Shown here in pieces: positions 25,067 through 33,140 of a DNA stretch of 64,000 bases (the stretch's first letter is position 1; every line of letters starts with the position of its first letter). This stretch comes from JAVBQB01 sp031549265 (GTDB lineage Bacteria > Bacillota > Clostridia > Oscillospirales > JAVBQB01). Both the position numbers and the translations under genes were made by a program. The notes beneath the pieces were generated by a model. The model did no database searches, was not told the origin of the DNA, and saw only the letters and a list, made by a program, of their open reading frames with translations. Location of the stretch: contig JAVBQB010000002.1 in the NCBI GenBank assembly GCA_031549265.1, forward strand, positions 682,001 through 746,000, in the 5' to 3' direction.

Positions 25067-26341
25067 GTGAATGTAAAACGCTACATTGCCAATGATGTTA
25101 CTGAAGCTGTCGGAAAGATTCGAGAAGAGCTGGGCCGCGATGCGTTTATCTTATCCACCAGAAAAATCAGACAAAAGGGCATACTCGGCTTCTTCAAAAA
25201 AACGAGGGTCGAGGTCGTTGCTGCGTATGATGCGCCCGACCAAAACCAGGTAAAAAAGCCTAAAGAGCCCGACATGCCGATTTACGCGCCGCCCCGGCCA
25301 GCGCCGCGCCCGGATAATACAAGCGTAGTTCCGTCACCTGTAATAGCTCCTCCCGACAACGGATTTACACAGCAGGAGCTTGAAGACCTTTTGACCGGCA
25401 AAAAGGTGCTGTCCCCAGAAGTGACAAAACAGTATACCAACCAGTCAAAAGCTCAGGAAGAGCATATTGAGGCGCTGGAAAACAAGATTGATCAGCTGTC
25501 GAACACGCTCTCAGCGTTCGTCGGGAAAATGCAGATTAACAAGACTGATTACAGGTCGAATTATCATGCGGATGTAGCCAAGCTGGTTCTGTCGTTGCTG
25601 GAAAATGAGGTTCATGAGGAATTTGCCCACAAGGTAGCGCGGGAAGTAAATGAAATTGTTGAAAAGCAAGGCGAAAAAGCCCGTGAGGTTATGGAGCAGA
25701 TTCTCAAGCAGTATATCGGAGAGGTTTCGCCCATCAAGCTCAAGCGCTTCAAGCGCACGGTCGTAATTTTGGTCGGCCCGACCGGAGTCGGCAAGACTAC
25801 GACCCTCGCCAAACTTGCGGCTATCTATTCGATTAACCACCACGCGCGTGTGGGAATAATTACTACCGATAATTTCAGGATTGCCGCCGTTGAGCAGCTC
25901 AGGACATACGCCGAGATACTGGAAGTTCCGCTGGGTGTGGTCTATACGCCGGATGATGTGGTGGAAGCGCTGAAAGAGCACGAAGACAAGGATATTGTGT
26001 TTATCGACACCGCCGGCAGAAGCCCTAACGACAAAGCGCTGGAAAATGAGATTACACAGCTTGTGAAATATACAGACGCCGACGAAGTCCATCTGGTGAT
26101 GAGCGCGACAACCAGCTTCACAGGGTGTCTTAACGTAATCAAGACATACAGCTTCCTGCGCGATTTCAAGCTGTTGATTACAAAATTCGATGAAACTCCG
26201 ACATGGGGAATGGCGCTGAACATGCGCTTTATGTCAGACAGGCCGATTTCATATATGGCTTATGGCCAGACGGTTCCCGACGATATAGAAGTCGCCAATC
26301 CGGGCAAGATAATTAACCAGTTGATTGGAAGGCAAGAGTAA
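25067..26341 (+). CDS. flhF: Flagellar SRP-like GTPase FlhF
   Basis: FlhF is an SRP-type GTPase that sets the number or position of flagella. The 424-residue product begins MNVKRYIANDVTEAVGKIREELG, has a Pro-rich linker, and an NG domain with VGPTGVGKTTTLAKLAA (P-loop), TTDNFRIAAVEQLRTYAEIL, FIDTAGRSPND and a late TKFDET. I favour GTG 25067 with AAGGG upstream; GTG 25055 in the same frame overlaps that site. The stop overlaps the flhG start (TAATG). Confidence 0.94.
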   Translation: MNVKRYIANDVTEAVGKIREELGRDAFILSTRKIRQKGILGFFKKTRVEVVAAYDAPDQNQVKKPKEPDMPIYAPPRPAPRPDNTSVVPSPVIAPPDNGFTQQELEDLLTGKKVLSPEVTKQYTNQSKAQEEHIEALENKIDQLSNTLSAFVGKMQINKTDYRSNYHADVAKLVLSLLENEVHEEFAHKVAREVNEIVEKQGEKAREVMEQILKQYIGEVSPIKLKRFKRTVVILVGPTGVGKTTTLAKLAAIYSINHHARVGIITTDNFRIAAVEQLRTYAEILEVPLGVVYTPDDVVEALKEHEDKDIVFIDTAGRSPNDKALENEITQLVKYTDADEVHLVMSATTSFTGCLNVIKTYSFLRDFKLLITKFDETPTWGMALNMRFMSDRPISYMAYGQTVPDDIEVANPGKIINQLIGRQE

Positions 26342-27219
26342 TGACCGATCAAGCCAGTGCGCTGAGACAAATTGTTGAGAATATTAAAAAGCAGCGCACG
26401 CGGGAGCAGGGAACGGGTGCGCGGATAATATCCATTGCCTCCGGAAAGGGCGGCGTGGGCAAAACCAACCTTGCTGTCAATATGGCTATCTCGCTTTGCA
26501 AAAAGGGACTGCGGGTGCTGATTATAGACGCGGACTTCGGGCTTTCCAACGTCGACGTGGTTTTGGGAGTTGCGCCTGAATATGATCTTTCATATGTGGT
26601 ACACAACAACAAGGAGCTCAGCGAGGTCATATCGGAAGGGCCGGGCGGACTTAAGTTTGTTTCGGGCGGTTCAGGCGTATTTGACCTGATAAACCTCCGC
26701 ACGAACCAACTCGATAAACTGCTCGAAAAGCTCTATCAAATAGACGACATCGCGGATATTATCATTATTGACACCGGAGCCGGCATATCTGAGAATATTC
26801 AGCGTATGCTGTGCGCTTCCAACGAGATTCTGGTTGTGACGACTCCCGAGCCGACCGCTATAATGGATGCTTACGCGCTGATTAAGACGGTCGCTTCCGC
26901 GGAAGCTGAAACGCATATCAGACTGATCGTCAATAAAGCGGATTCCGCCGCCGAGGGGATCAATACGCTCGCCAAGTTCTCCGCGGTGGTAAGGCTTTAT
27001 CTTAAGACCGATTTAGAGGAGCTGGGTTTTGTTTTGACAGATTCGGTTGTATCTAAAGCGGTGCGGCTTCAAAAGCCTTTTGTACTGAGTTTTCCAAAGA
27101 GCATGGCATCCAAGAATATCGACGCGATAACATGGAAGCTGATTAACGCTTCACCTGAGTATAAAGGCGGAGGGATCAAGAGCTTTTTTGAAAAACTGGG
27201 GAACAGCTGGAAAAAATAA
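26341..27219 (+). CDS. flhG: Flagellar number regulator FlhG (MinD-like ATPase)
   Basis: FlhG (YlxH/FleN) is a MinD-type ATPase that stimulates FlhF and limits flagellar number. The 292 residues show the deviant Walker A SGKGGVGKTNLAVNMA, DADFGLSNVDVVLG and IIIDTGAGIS. The N-terminal region SALRQIVENIKKQR is the FlhF-activating helix type. A C-terminal stretch is basic, with FEKLGNSWKK, possibly a membrane helix. It is translationally coupled to flhF. Confidence 0.95.
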   Translation: MTDQASALRQIVENIKKQRTREQGTGARIISIASGKGGVGKTNLAVNMAISLCKKGLRVLIIDADFGLSNVDVVLGVAPEYDLSYVVHNNKELSEVISEGPGGLKFVSGGSGVFDLINLRTNQLDKLLEKLYQIDDIADIIIIDTGAGISENIQRMLCASNEILVVTTPEPTAIMDAYALIKTVASAEAETHIRLIVNKADSAAEGINTLAKFSAVVRLYLKTDLEELGFVLTDSVVSKAVRLQKPFVLSFPKSMASKNIDAITWKLINASPEYKGGGIKSFFEKLGNSWKK

Positions 27220-27240
27220 GTCATACTAGGTGGTTCTTTT

Positions 27241-27951
27241 ATGGAACAGATATATGAATTGCGAGTCGGAGAGAGCGTGGATGTCGTTATCGGCGGGCAC
27301 CGGTTGATGTCGGTTATCAAAGACATCCCGGCGAACGATACTTTTGTACTGACCATGCCCTCGTCCAGGGGTACGAAGATAGAGGTACATCCCGACCAGC
27401 TGGTTAATATTGTATATTACAGGACTTCCGGACTATATTCCTTTGTCGGTCTGCTTGACCGTCGCCTTGAGTTTGCCGGTGCGGATTGTGTCGAAATCGT
27501 AATGAAGTCCCCGATAAGCAAGTATCAGCGGCGGGATTTCATCAGAATAGACACCGAGCTGCCTGTTACCGTCCGCGTATTGTCGCCGGGCGCTGAAAAC
27601 GTGGATATCAGCTCTGTTGAAGCCTTTGAGAAGCACCGGCAGGGATTGCCCCGCGACTCGAGTGCAGACCTTCCTGAGTATCACTTGAAAACCGCCGACC
27701 TCAGCGGCGGAGGCATGTCTCTTGTTCTTGAACGTCCCATTGGGGTAGGAAGCATCATCGAATGTAAATTGGAACTTAAGCCGGGCGTTGGAACTTTTGT
27801 TGACTCGATCGTCACGCGGGTATACGATATAGACGGAAAGAGCAACCGGTACATGACGTGCGTACAATTTGTAAATATAGATGAACAGATCAGGCGCAGA
27901 ATAATCAAGCACGTATTTAAAGCCCACAAACAGGCAGTGAATTTGGTTTGA
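27241..27951 (+). CDS. PilZ-domain c-di-GMP-binding protein (YcgR-like)
   Basis: The 236-residue protein has an N-terminal YcgR-N-like barrel (about 1-90) and a C-terminal PilZ domain with the c-di-GMP motifs RRDFIR (RxxxR) and DLSGGG (D/N-x-S-x-x-G). Such proteins act as a flagellar brake when c-di-GMP is high by contacting MotA or FliG. The sequence between the two motifs has a short insertion with EKHRQGLPRDSSADLPEY. It lies between flhG and the sigma-28 gene, so co-expression with the motor is expected. AGGTGG precedes the ATG. Confidence 0.9.
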   Translation: MEQIYELRVGESVDVVIGGHRLMSVIKDIPANDTFVLTMPSSRGTKIEVHPDQLVNIVYYRTSGLYSFVGLLDRRLEFAGADCVEIVMKSPISKYQRRDFIRIDTELPVTVRVLSPGAENVDISSVEAFEKHRQGLPRDSSADLPEYHLKTADLSGGGMSLVLERPIGVGSIIECKLELKPGVGTFVDSIVTRVYDIDGKSNRYMTCVQFVNIDEQIRRRIIKHVFKAHKQAVNLV

Positions 27952-27978
27952 GCACTTTAGTGAAAAGGAGTTTGGGGA

Positions 27979-28731
27979 ATGGTGCGTAATGAAGAGCGTT
28001 TGAGCGCACTTTGGAGCGAGTTTTCGCAATCCAGGAACATGGAAGTTCGCAACAGCCTGGTTATGGAGTACATCCAGCTGGTGAAAAGCATTGTCTGCCG
28101 TATGCTGCCCACATACAGAAAACATGTGGACTTTGATGATCTGATGAGCTGCGGAGTGATGGGGCTCATGGACGCAATAGATAAATTCGACCCGTCGAAG
28201 GATGTCAAGTTCGAGACTTACGCGGGTCTGCGTATTAAGGGAGAGATTATCGATCAGATCAGAAAGCAGGATTGGGCGCCGATCAGCTTAAGGCATAAGA
28301 TTAAGAAGATCGAAGAAGGATATGAGACGCTTGAATCGCGCTTTGGCCGGTCGGTCACTGAAAAGGAAGTCGCCGACCACCTCTCAATGTCGGTTGACGA
28401 CGTAAAAAAGACTCTTGACGAGTCTCATACATTTAATATTGTATACCTCGACGAGCTGTTGGTAGACAGAGTTAAATCTGATGAAATGCTTGAGAGCAGC
28501 GAGCTTTCTCCCGAGCAGAGCTTTGACGCAAAAGAGATGAAGGAAACGCTGGCAAATCTGATCGGATCATTGTCGGAAAAAGAGCAGCTCGTTCTGTCGC
28601 TGTATTATTATGACGAGCTGACGTTGAAAGAGATTGGCCAGGTACTGGGCGTGACCGAGTCCAGGGTCTCCCAGATACACTCAAAAGCTATAATGTCGCT
28701 AAGGATAAAGCTGAAAGCGGCAGTCAGATAG
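27979..28731 (+). CDS. sigD: RNA polymerase sigma factor FliA/SigD (sigma-28)
   Basis: This 250-residue sigma factor directs late flagellar and chemotaxis genes. Region 2 shows YIQLVKSIVCRMLPTYRKH and DDLMSCGVMGLMDAIDKFDP; region 3 RLGL-type QDWAPISLRHKIKKIEEGY; region 4 LSEKEQLVLSLYYYDELTLKEI. AAAAGGAG precedes the ATG. Its antagonist FlgM is coded 3.5 kb downstream. The position at the end of the flhF-flhG block is as in Bacillus. Confidence 0.96.
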   Translation: MVRNEERLSALWSEFSQSRNMEVRNSLVMEYIQLVKSIVCRMLPTYRKHVDFDDLMSCGVMGLMDAIDKFDPSKDVKFETYAGLRIKGEIIDQIRKQDWAPISLRHKIKKIEEGYETLESRFGRSVTEKEVADHLSMSVDDVKKTLDESHTFNIVYLDELLVDRVKSDEMLESSELSPEQSFDAKEMKETLANLIGSLSEKEQLVLSLYYYDELTLKEIGQVLGVTESRVSQIHSKAIMSLRIKLKAAVR

Positions 28732-28770
28732 ATAACCGCTTGATCATGCTTTTTGACAGGAGGTCTAATT

Positions 28771-29109
28771 ATGTCACTTCGGGGAATCGATGCTCAAATG
28801 ATGGTTAACAGATCACTGGACGCATCCGCGGAGCAGGCGAAAAACGCGCGCCTGCACGACGTTACTCAGAACCAGATTGCGCATATTAATAAGCAAAACG
28901 CCGAAGCGGAGCGCGGCAAGACACAGTCTGTAAACAAGGCGGAGCATCAGGCTATTAAAAGTACATCTGACGAAGAAAGAAACCAGGGCGGAGAGAGCCT
29001 TGCCGAAAAAAAGGAAAGCAAACCCGAGCAGAAAGAGACCAGACGCAACCCGGATCTTGATCTCCCGGTCGGCAAAGGCGAGCAACACAAAATCGATATC
29101 CAAGTCTGA
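28771..29109 (+). CDS. Small hydrophilic protein of the flagellar operon, function unknown
   Basis: The 112-residue product has no membrane segment; it is rich in Glu, Lys, Gln and Asn and looks disordered. It ends GEQHKIDIQV, and a short hydrophobic/basic C-terminal IDI motif recurs, from memory, in small proteins coded between the sigma-28 gene and the SwrB/DUF6115 gene in Clostridia. The ATG at 28771 is preceded by a perfect AGGAGGT. No function can be assigned. Co-transcription with sigD is expected from the 39-base spacing. Confidence 0.8.
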   Translation: MSLRGIDAQMMVNRSLDASAEQAKNARLHDVTQNQIAHINKQNAEAERGKTQSVNKAEHQAIKSTSDEERNQGGESLAEKKESKPEQKETRRNPDLDLPVGKGEQHKIDIQV

Positions 29110-29183
29110 AGCATATCACTGATCCGCCGCTCGGACTGAGCATTTTGAGCTGAGAGGCGTCATGGATTTTGAAAGGATTAACG

Positions 29184-29822
29184 ATGGAAATAGTATCCGC
29201 GGTGTTTATTGTTCTTCAGCTTGTTGCGTGGATTGTTTTTATCAGGTTATTTGTCAAGCAATCCAGGAAAAAGAATACCGAAGATAAGAACAAGGGACGG
29301 GAAGAAAAACTGTTCCGGCTCTATAACAGCCTTGAAGAAATGATGGACTCTTTCGAGGAATACGTTAACACCGCAAGGCAGGAAATTGAGTCGCAAAGGC
29401 GTGAGCTCAGCGAATTGTCCCGGCAGGCTACTGTAATGTTTCTTCAGGCGCGGGATCGTGTATCGGTTGATCTGACTGATGCCCAGCAGGCGGACAATGC
29501 TGCCGATACGCCGGCTTCCGGGCCGGCGTCATCTAAACTATCGGCTGTGACCGCCATTGCCGCGCCCGGAAAGCCGAATAAGCCTGACGCTATTCCGGTT
29601 AATAACGACAGTCAGCCGGGTTCAGATAAAAAGTCGCCGCCGCAAAACGAGAAGGGCGACCTGAAGCTATCAAACAAGGACAGGGAAGCGGTGAGAAAGT
29701 TCAGCACTAAGCCCCAGAAGGTTCGTTATCTCATCAGCTGCGGGCTCTCTGTTGACGAAGTGGCCAAGGAGTTGGATATCGGCATCGGCGAGGTTAAGCT
29801 GATTTCCGACCTGGACAGGTAA
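29184..29822 (+). CDS. SwrB-like / DUF6115-type membrane protein
   Basis: The 212-residue protein starts with one membrane helix (about 3-22, VFIVLQLVAWIVFIRLFV), then a Lys-rich stretch, a coiled coil (about 45-90), a Pro/Ala linker, and a C-terminal helix-turn-helix-like module with SCGLSVDEVAKELDIGIGEV. In B. subtilis swrB follows sigD and promotes basal-body maturation by activating FliP. This gene has the same place and architecture. AAAGG stands 7 bases before the ATG at 29184; a TTG at 29169 has no site. Homology to SwrB itself is by position and layout. Confidence 0.72.
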   Translation: MEIVSAVFIVLQLVAWIVFIRLFVKQSRKKNTEDKNKGREEKLFRLYNSLEEMMDSFEEYVNTARQEIESQRRELSELSRQATVMFLQARDRVSVDLTDAQQADNAADTPASGPASSKLSAVTAIAAPGKPNKPDAIPVNNDSQPGSDKKSPPQNEKGDLKLSNKDREAVRKFSTKPQKVRYLISCGLSVDEVAKELDIGIGEVKLISDLDR

Positions 29823-29881
29823 ACTGGACTTGCTCGGCTGTTCGCCATTTCGACAAAAATTGCGGATTATAAAAAAATATC

Positions 29882-29909
29882 TAAAGCTAGGCGCTAAAGA
29901 ATTCGATAA
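29882..29909 (+). promoter_or_regulatory. Sigma-28-type promoter before flhO
   Basis: TAAA at 29882-29885 and TTCGATAA at 29902-29909 (consensus GCCGATAA) are separated by 16 bases. They lie 43 bases upstream of the flhO start in the 129-base gap after the SwrB-like gene. This would place the distal rod genes under the sigma-28 factor coded just upstream, or dual control. Confidence 0.6.
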
Positions 29910-29951
29910 AATATATCGGTGGTATACTTATATTTGTTAGGGGGACTCACG

Positions 29952-30707
29952 ATGCTCAGGGCGATGTATACCGCAGGGACGGCGATGATAACTCAGACCA
30001 GGCGCATGGATGTGATAACCAACGATGTCTCAAACGTTGAGACCAAAGGCTTTAAGACTGATAATCTAGTGACCCGGTCATTTCGGGATATGATAATTGA
30101 TCGGATAAATGATCCTTCAATATACGTCAAGGACAGAGTGGGAAATCATAACACAGGTATTCATGTTGACCAGGTCTTTACGGATTTTACGCAGGGATCA
30201 TTTGAAACGACGTATGTCAATACGGATTTAGCCTTGGAGGGCGACGGATTTTTCGTTATCCAGACAAACGACGGAGAGAGGTACACGCGCACAGGCACTT
30301 TCAATGTCGATTCGATGGGACGGCTGGTCACGCCGCGCGGTGATTTCGTTATGGGTCAGTCGGGGATTATAAATGTCGGCTCCGACGATTTTCAAGTTGG
30401 CCTAAACGGCGCGGTAACCGTCAACGGCAACGTTATCGACACCATCCGAACGGTGGCTTTCCCGTCAAACGCAGACCTGCGCAAGCAGGGTGACAACCTG
30501 TTCTTTAATTACAATCCCGAAGGAAACGCGCCGGTCGCCGCAAATGCTCAAATCAGGCAGGGCACGCTGGAAAACTCCAATGTCGACTCCGCCCGGGAGA
30601 TTGTAAACATGATTGAGTGCCAGCGCAACTATGACGCTAATCAGCGCGTGCTGCGCATGATAGACGAGTCGCTGGGCAAAACGGTGACTCAAATTGCCAG
30701 AGTTTAA
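29952..30707 (+). CDS. flhO: Flagellar distal rod protein FlhO (FlgF/FlgG family)
   Basis: The 251-residue protein has the rod family ends: MLRAMYTAGTAMITQTRRMD with VITNDVSNVETKGFK, middle DLALEGDGFFVI and YTRTGTFNVD, and C-terminal QGTLENSNVDSAREIVNMIE. In B. subtilis FlhO and FlhP form the distal rod. GGGGGA precedes the ATG at 29952. The usual NNI of the N-terminal motif is replaced by NDV. It is followed 17 bases later by its paralogue. Confidence 0.9.
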   Translation: MLRAMYTAGTAMITQTRRMDVITNDVSNVETKGFKTDNLVTRSFRDMIIDRINDPSIYVKDRVGNHNTGIHVDQVFTDFTQGSFETTYVNTDLALEGDGFFVIQTNDGERYTRTGTFNVDSMGRLVTPRGDFVMGQSGIINVGSDDFQVGLNGAVTVNGNVIDTIRTVAFPSNADLRKQGDNLFFNYNPEGNAPVAANAQIRQGTLENSNVDSAREIVNMIECQRNYDANQRVLRMIDESLGKTVTQIARV

Positions 30708-30724
30708 CGCCCGGAGGTTATGAT

Positions 30725-31504
30725 ATGATTCAGTCCCTGTTTTCCGCCGCCAATTCGATGATTTCCCAGCAGTCAAATATTGACACAATTGGCAATAATG
30801 TCGCTAACATTAATACAAACGGATATAAGAAAGTGCGTCTTGATTTTAAGGATGCGATTTACGAGCGCATGCAAAGCCCGACCGATAACTCCGCGGCGAT
30901 GAATTTGCAGCGGGGCGCCGGCGCATTGGTAAATCAGACGTTGCGAGTATATGATCAGGGCGCGCTAAAGTCTACCGAGAACCCATTCGATATAGCACTG
31001 GAGGGACCGGGATTCTTTAAAATGCGCGCGCCGGACGGCAGTTATGTTTATTCCAGAAACGGGCAGTTTGGACTTTCCAACGAAGCCGACGGTGCGTACC
31101 TCGTGGACGAGAACGGCTATTACGTTATGGACAACGCCGACAACCGCATTCTCGTCAGGGGAGTCCCGTCAAAGATGGTCGTTGACGCGACGGGAGCCTT
31201 TACATTCACCGATACCGACGGCACGGCGATCGCCGGACCGGCACTTTCGCTGAACAATTTTGATAACCCGCCAGGGCTTTCCGCTGTCGGTAGTTTTTAT
31301 TTTGCGCCATCCGAAAACTCAGGCGCAGCGAGGGCTCTGCAGGGGCCGACTGCGGTAAAGCAGCAGGTTGTCGAGGCGTCAAACGTCGATTATTCCGAAG
31401 AGGTGACGAGACTGATCCGCGCGCAACGAGCGTACCAGCTTGCGGCGCGGGCGATTTCCACCGCCGACCAGATGGCGCAGTCCGCAACTACTATCCGAGG
31501 TTAA
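30725..31504 (+). CDS. flhP: Flagellar distal rod protein FlhP (FlgG family)
   Basis: A second rod protein of 259 residues: MIQSLFSAANSMISQQSNID, IGNNVANINTNGYKK, DIALEGPGFFKM, YSRNGQFGLS and the end with VEASNVDYSEEVTRLIRAQR. It pairs with the preceding gene as in the B. subtilis flhO-flhP operon. CGGAGGTT precedes the ATG. No L- or P-ring genes follow, consistent with a single-membrane envelope. The 176 bases to the next gene hold no convincing promoter or terminator. Confidence 0.92.
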   Translation: MIQSLFSAANSMISQQSNIDTIGNNVANINTNGYKKVRLDFKDAIYERMQSPTDNSAAMNLQRGAGALVNQTLRVYDQGALKSTENPFDIALEGPGFFKMRAPDGSYVYSRNGQFGLSNEADGAYLVDENGYYVMDNADNRILVRGVPSKMVVDATGAFTFTDTDGTAIAGPALSLNNFDNPPGLSAVGSFYFAPSENSGAARALQGPTAVKQQVVEASNVDYSEEVTRLIRAQRAYQLAARAISTADQMAQSATTIRG

Positions 31505-31680
31505 TTGTCCGTCATTTAACTGCGGCCATACGGTGTGATATGCCAGAATCAGCTCGCGAATTATGTTGGAATGCTCGATTATTTGTATTTTTCATACGAA
31601 TAGGCTTGTTACCGAACGGCAAGGATTAGCATTTGGAACACCTGCATCAGGTATGAAATATTAATACAGGAGGCCGTATT

Positions 31681-32091
31681 ATGAATATTAAATCCTGCAG
31701 AAAGTGCAAGGAAGCGTTTGTTTCCAACTCGAACAGTAATATTTGCCCAAGCTGCATAAAAAAAATCGACGAAAATTTTCAAAAGGTTAGAGATTATATA
31801 TACGATAATCCTAACGCCAAGATGGAGCAGATATGTGAGGCCACCGAAGTCGACAGGGCGGATATAATTATGTGGCTGAAACAGGGGAAACTGATAATGG
31901 ACTCCGCCGCAACTCCACTGATCAACTGCGAAACCTGCGGAAAGCCGATAGTTTCTGGCAGATACTGCGCTGAATGCAACGATAGGGTCAGGTCGTCGCT
32001 GACATCCTCCGCCAGTTCAATTGCCGCCAAAAAGCAGGAACAGCAGGCAAGGAACGAAAGAGGCAGACGGGGAACGCATTTGGATATTTGA
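31681..32091 (+). CDS. yvyF: Flagellar operon protein YvyF (two zinc knuckles)
   Basis: The 136-residue protein has two zinc-binding knuckles, CRKCKEAF...CPSC near the N-end and CETCGKP...CAEC at about residues 81-100, around an HTH-like helix bundle (MEQICEATEVDRADIIMWLKQG). It is the first gene of the flgM operon, as yvyF is in B. subtilis. Its biochemical role is not established; it may act as a regulator. AGGAGG precedes the ATG. Confidence 0.88.
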   Translation: MNIKSCRKCKEAFVSNSNSNICPSCIKKIDENFQKVRDYIYDNPNAKMEQICEATEVDRADIIMWLKQGKLIMDSAATPLINCETCGKPIVSGRYCAECNDRVRSSLTSSASSIAAKKQEQQARNERGRRGTHLDI

Positions 32092-32145
32092 TCCGGTTTA
32101 CAAAATATTACATTGTGTGATTTTGGCTTATTCGGCTTATTGCTA

Positions 32146-32172
32146 TTTAGTTTTTCCCACTTATATCGATAA
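32146..32172 (+). promoter_or_regulatory. Possible sigma-28-type promoter before flgM
   Basis: ATCGATAA at 32165-32172 resembles the sigma-28 -10 (GCCGATAA). The -35 position 15 bases upstream reads TTTA (32146-32149) rather than TAAA. It lies in the 155-base AT-rich gap before flgM, where sigma-28 control is known in Bacillus. The weak -35 makes this tentative. Confidence 0.35.
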
Positions 32173-32246
32173 TAGCATTAAGGAAGCAATAAGCGGATAC
32201 ACCTTTGAGATTTCTTTTATTGGTCTTTTTTTAGGAGGTAAGAATC

Positions 32247-32525
32247 ATGAAAATAAATGGTTCAGTACCGATTTCCGGCGCGACGGGAAAATACCGAGAT
32301 GCCGGCCGAGTAAACAGTACGCAAGGTACAGGCTCGTTGGGCAGTGATAAAGTTGAGTTTTCGGCGAGCGCAAAGTCGTTTGCCGCAGCTCTGAAGGCGG
32401 TCAAGGACGCGCCCGATGTTCGCCCGGCTTTGGTCAATGAAATCAAAACGAAAATTGATAATGGCACCTATGTTATTAATAACATGTCGACTGCAAATGC
32501 CATGATTAGGAAGATCAACTTTTAG
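32247..32525 (+). CDS. flgM: Anti-sigma-28 factor FlgM
   Basis: FlgM holds SigD inactive until the hook is complete. The 92 residues show a disordered N-half and the C-terminal sigma-binding helices, DKVEFSASAKSFAAALKAVK and ALVNEIKTKIDNGTYVIN, with the family end MSTANAMIRKI. TAGGAGGT precedes the ATG. Whether it is exported, as in enterics, cannot be read from the sequence. Confidence 0.93.
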   Translation: MKINGSVPISGATGKYRDAGRVNSTQGTGSLGSDKVEFSASAKSFAAALKAVKDAPDVRPALVNEIKTKIDNGTYVINNMSTANAMIRKINF

Positions 32526-32598
32526 CGCTGGATTTATTATCCTGCGCTGATTGTTGAGGCTTAATAACTATACCGTGACCGCTGTTTGGAGGTGCGTT

Positions 32599-33102
32599 GT
32601 GGAATCCAAGATACGCGAATTTTTGAAGCTTTTGGAGCTCCAAAAAGATTTGTATTCCCAATTGCTGGATTTGTCCGAACAGAAAAAGATGGCAATCACG
32701 CAGAGTTCATTGGATGAACTCGATAAAATTGTGCGCGCAGAACAGCTGCTTCTTATCAAAGCGTCTGACCTTGAGCGGCGCAGAAAAAAGGCTACGGACG
32801 AGATTTCAAAGGTAACGGACATATCTTCCGCCGAGCTATCCCTGCGAAAGATTGGGGAGATAGCTCCCGACCACCTGAAAGCCGAGATTATGGATCTCCA
32901 TTCGGAATTGTCGGTTCTGCTTGATAAACAGGTGAAAATTAACGAGATTAACCGCAGACTGCTTGAGTCGCGAATTGAGTATATTAACTTTATGATCAGC
33001 ACCTCTTCGCCAGATGCCGATGCGTCGAACAAATACGGATCCGCCGGCGAGGACAAACGGGTTATTAAGCAGAATTCTAATATTATTGATCAAAAAGTAT
33101 AG
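32599..33102 (+). CDS. flgN: Flagellar export chaperone FlgN
   Basis: FlgN binds hook-filament junction proteins FlgK and FlgL before export. The product (167 residues) is a helical coiled-coil protein, ESKIREFLKLLELQKDLYSQ, ALIL-type heptads and ending in a polar tail. The GTG at 32599 has GGAGGTG directly upstream. Position between flgM and flgK is invariant in Bacillus-type loci. Family sequences diverge strongly, so context counts most. Confidence 0.88.
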   Translation: MESKIREFLKLLELQKDLYSQLLDLSEQKKMAITQSSLDELDKIVRAEQLLLIKASDLERRRKKATDEISKVTDISSAELSLRKIGEIAPDHLKAEIMDLHSELSVLLDKQVKINEINRRLLESRIEYINFMISTSSPDADASNKYGSAGEDKRVIKQNSNIIDQKV

Positions 33103-33140
33103 TTTGTTTTTTTATTGTCTTGAAATTGAGGTGAACGCCT

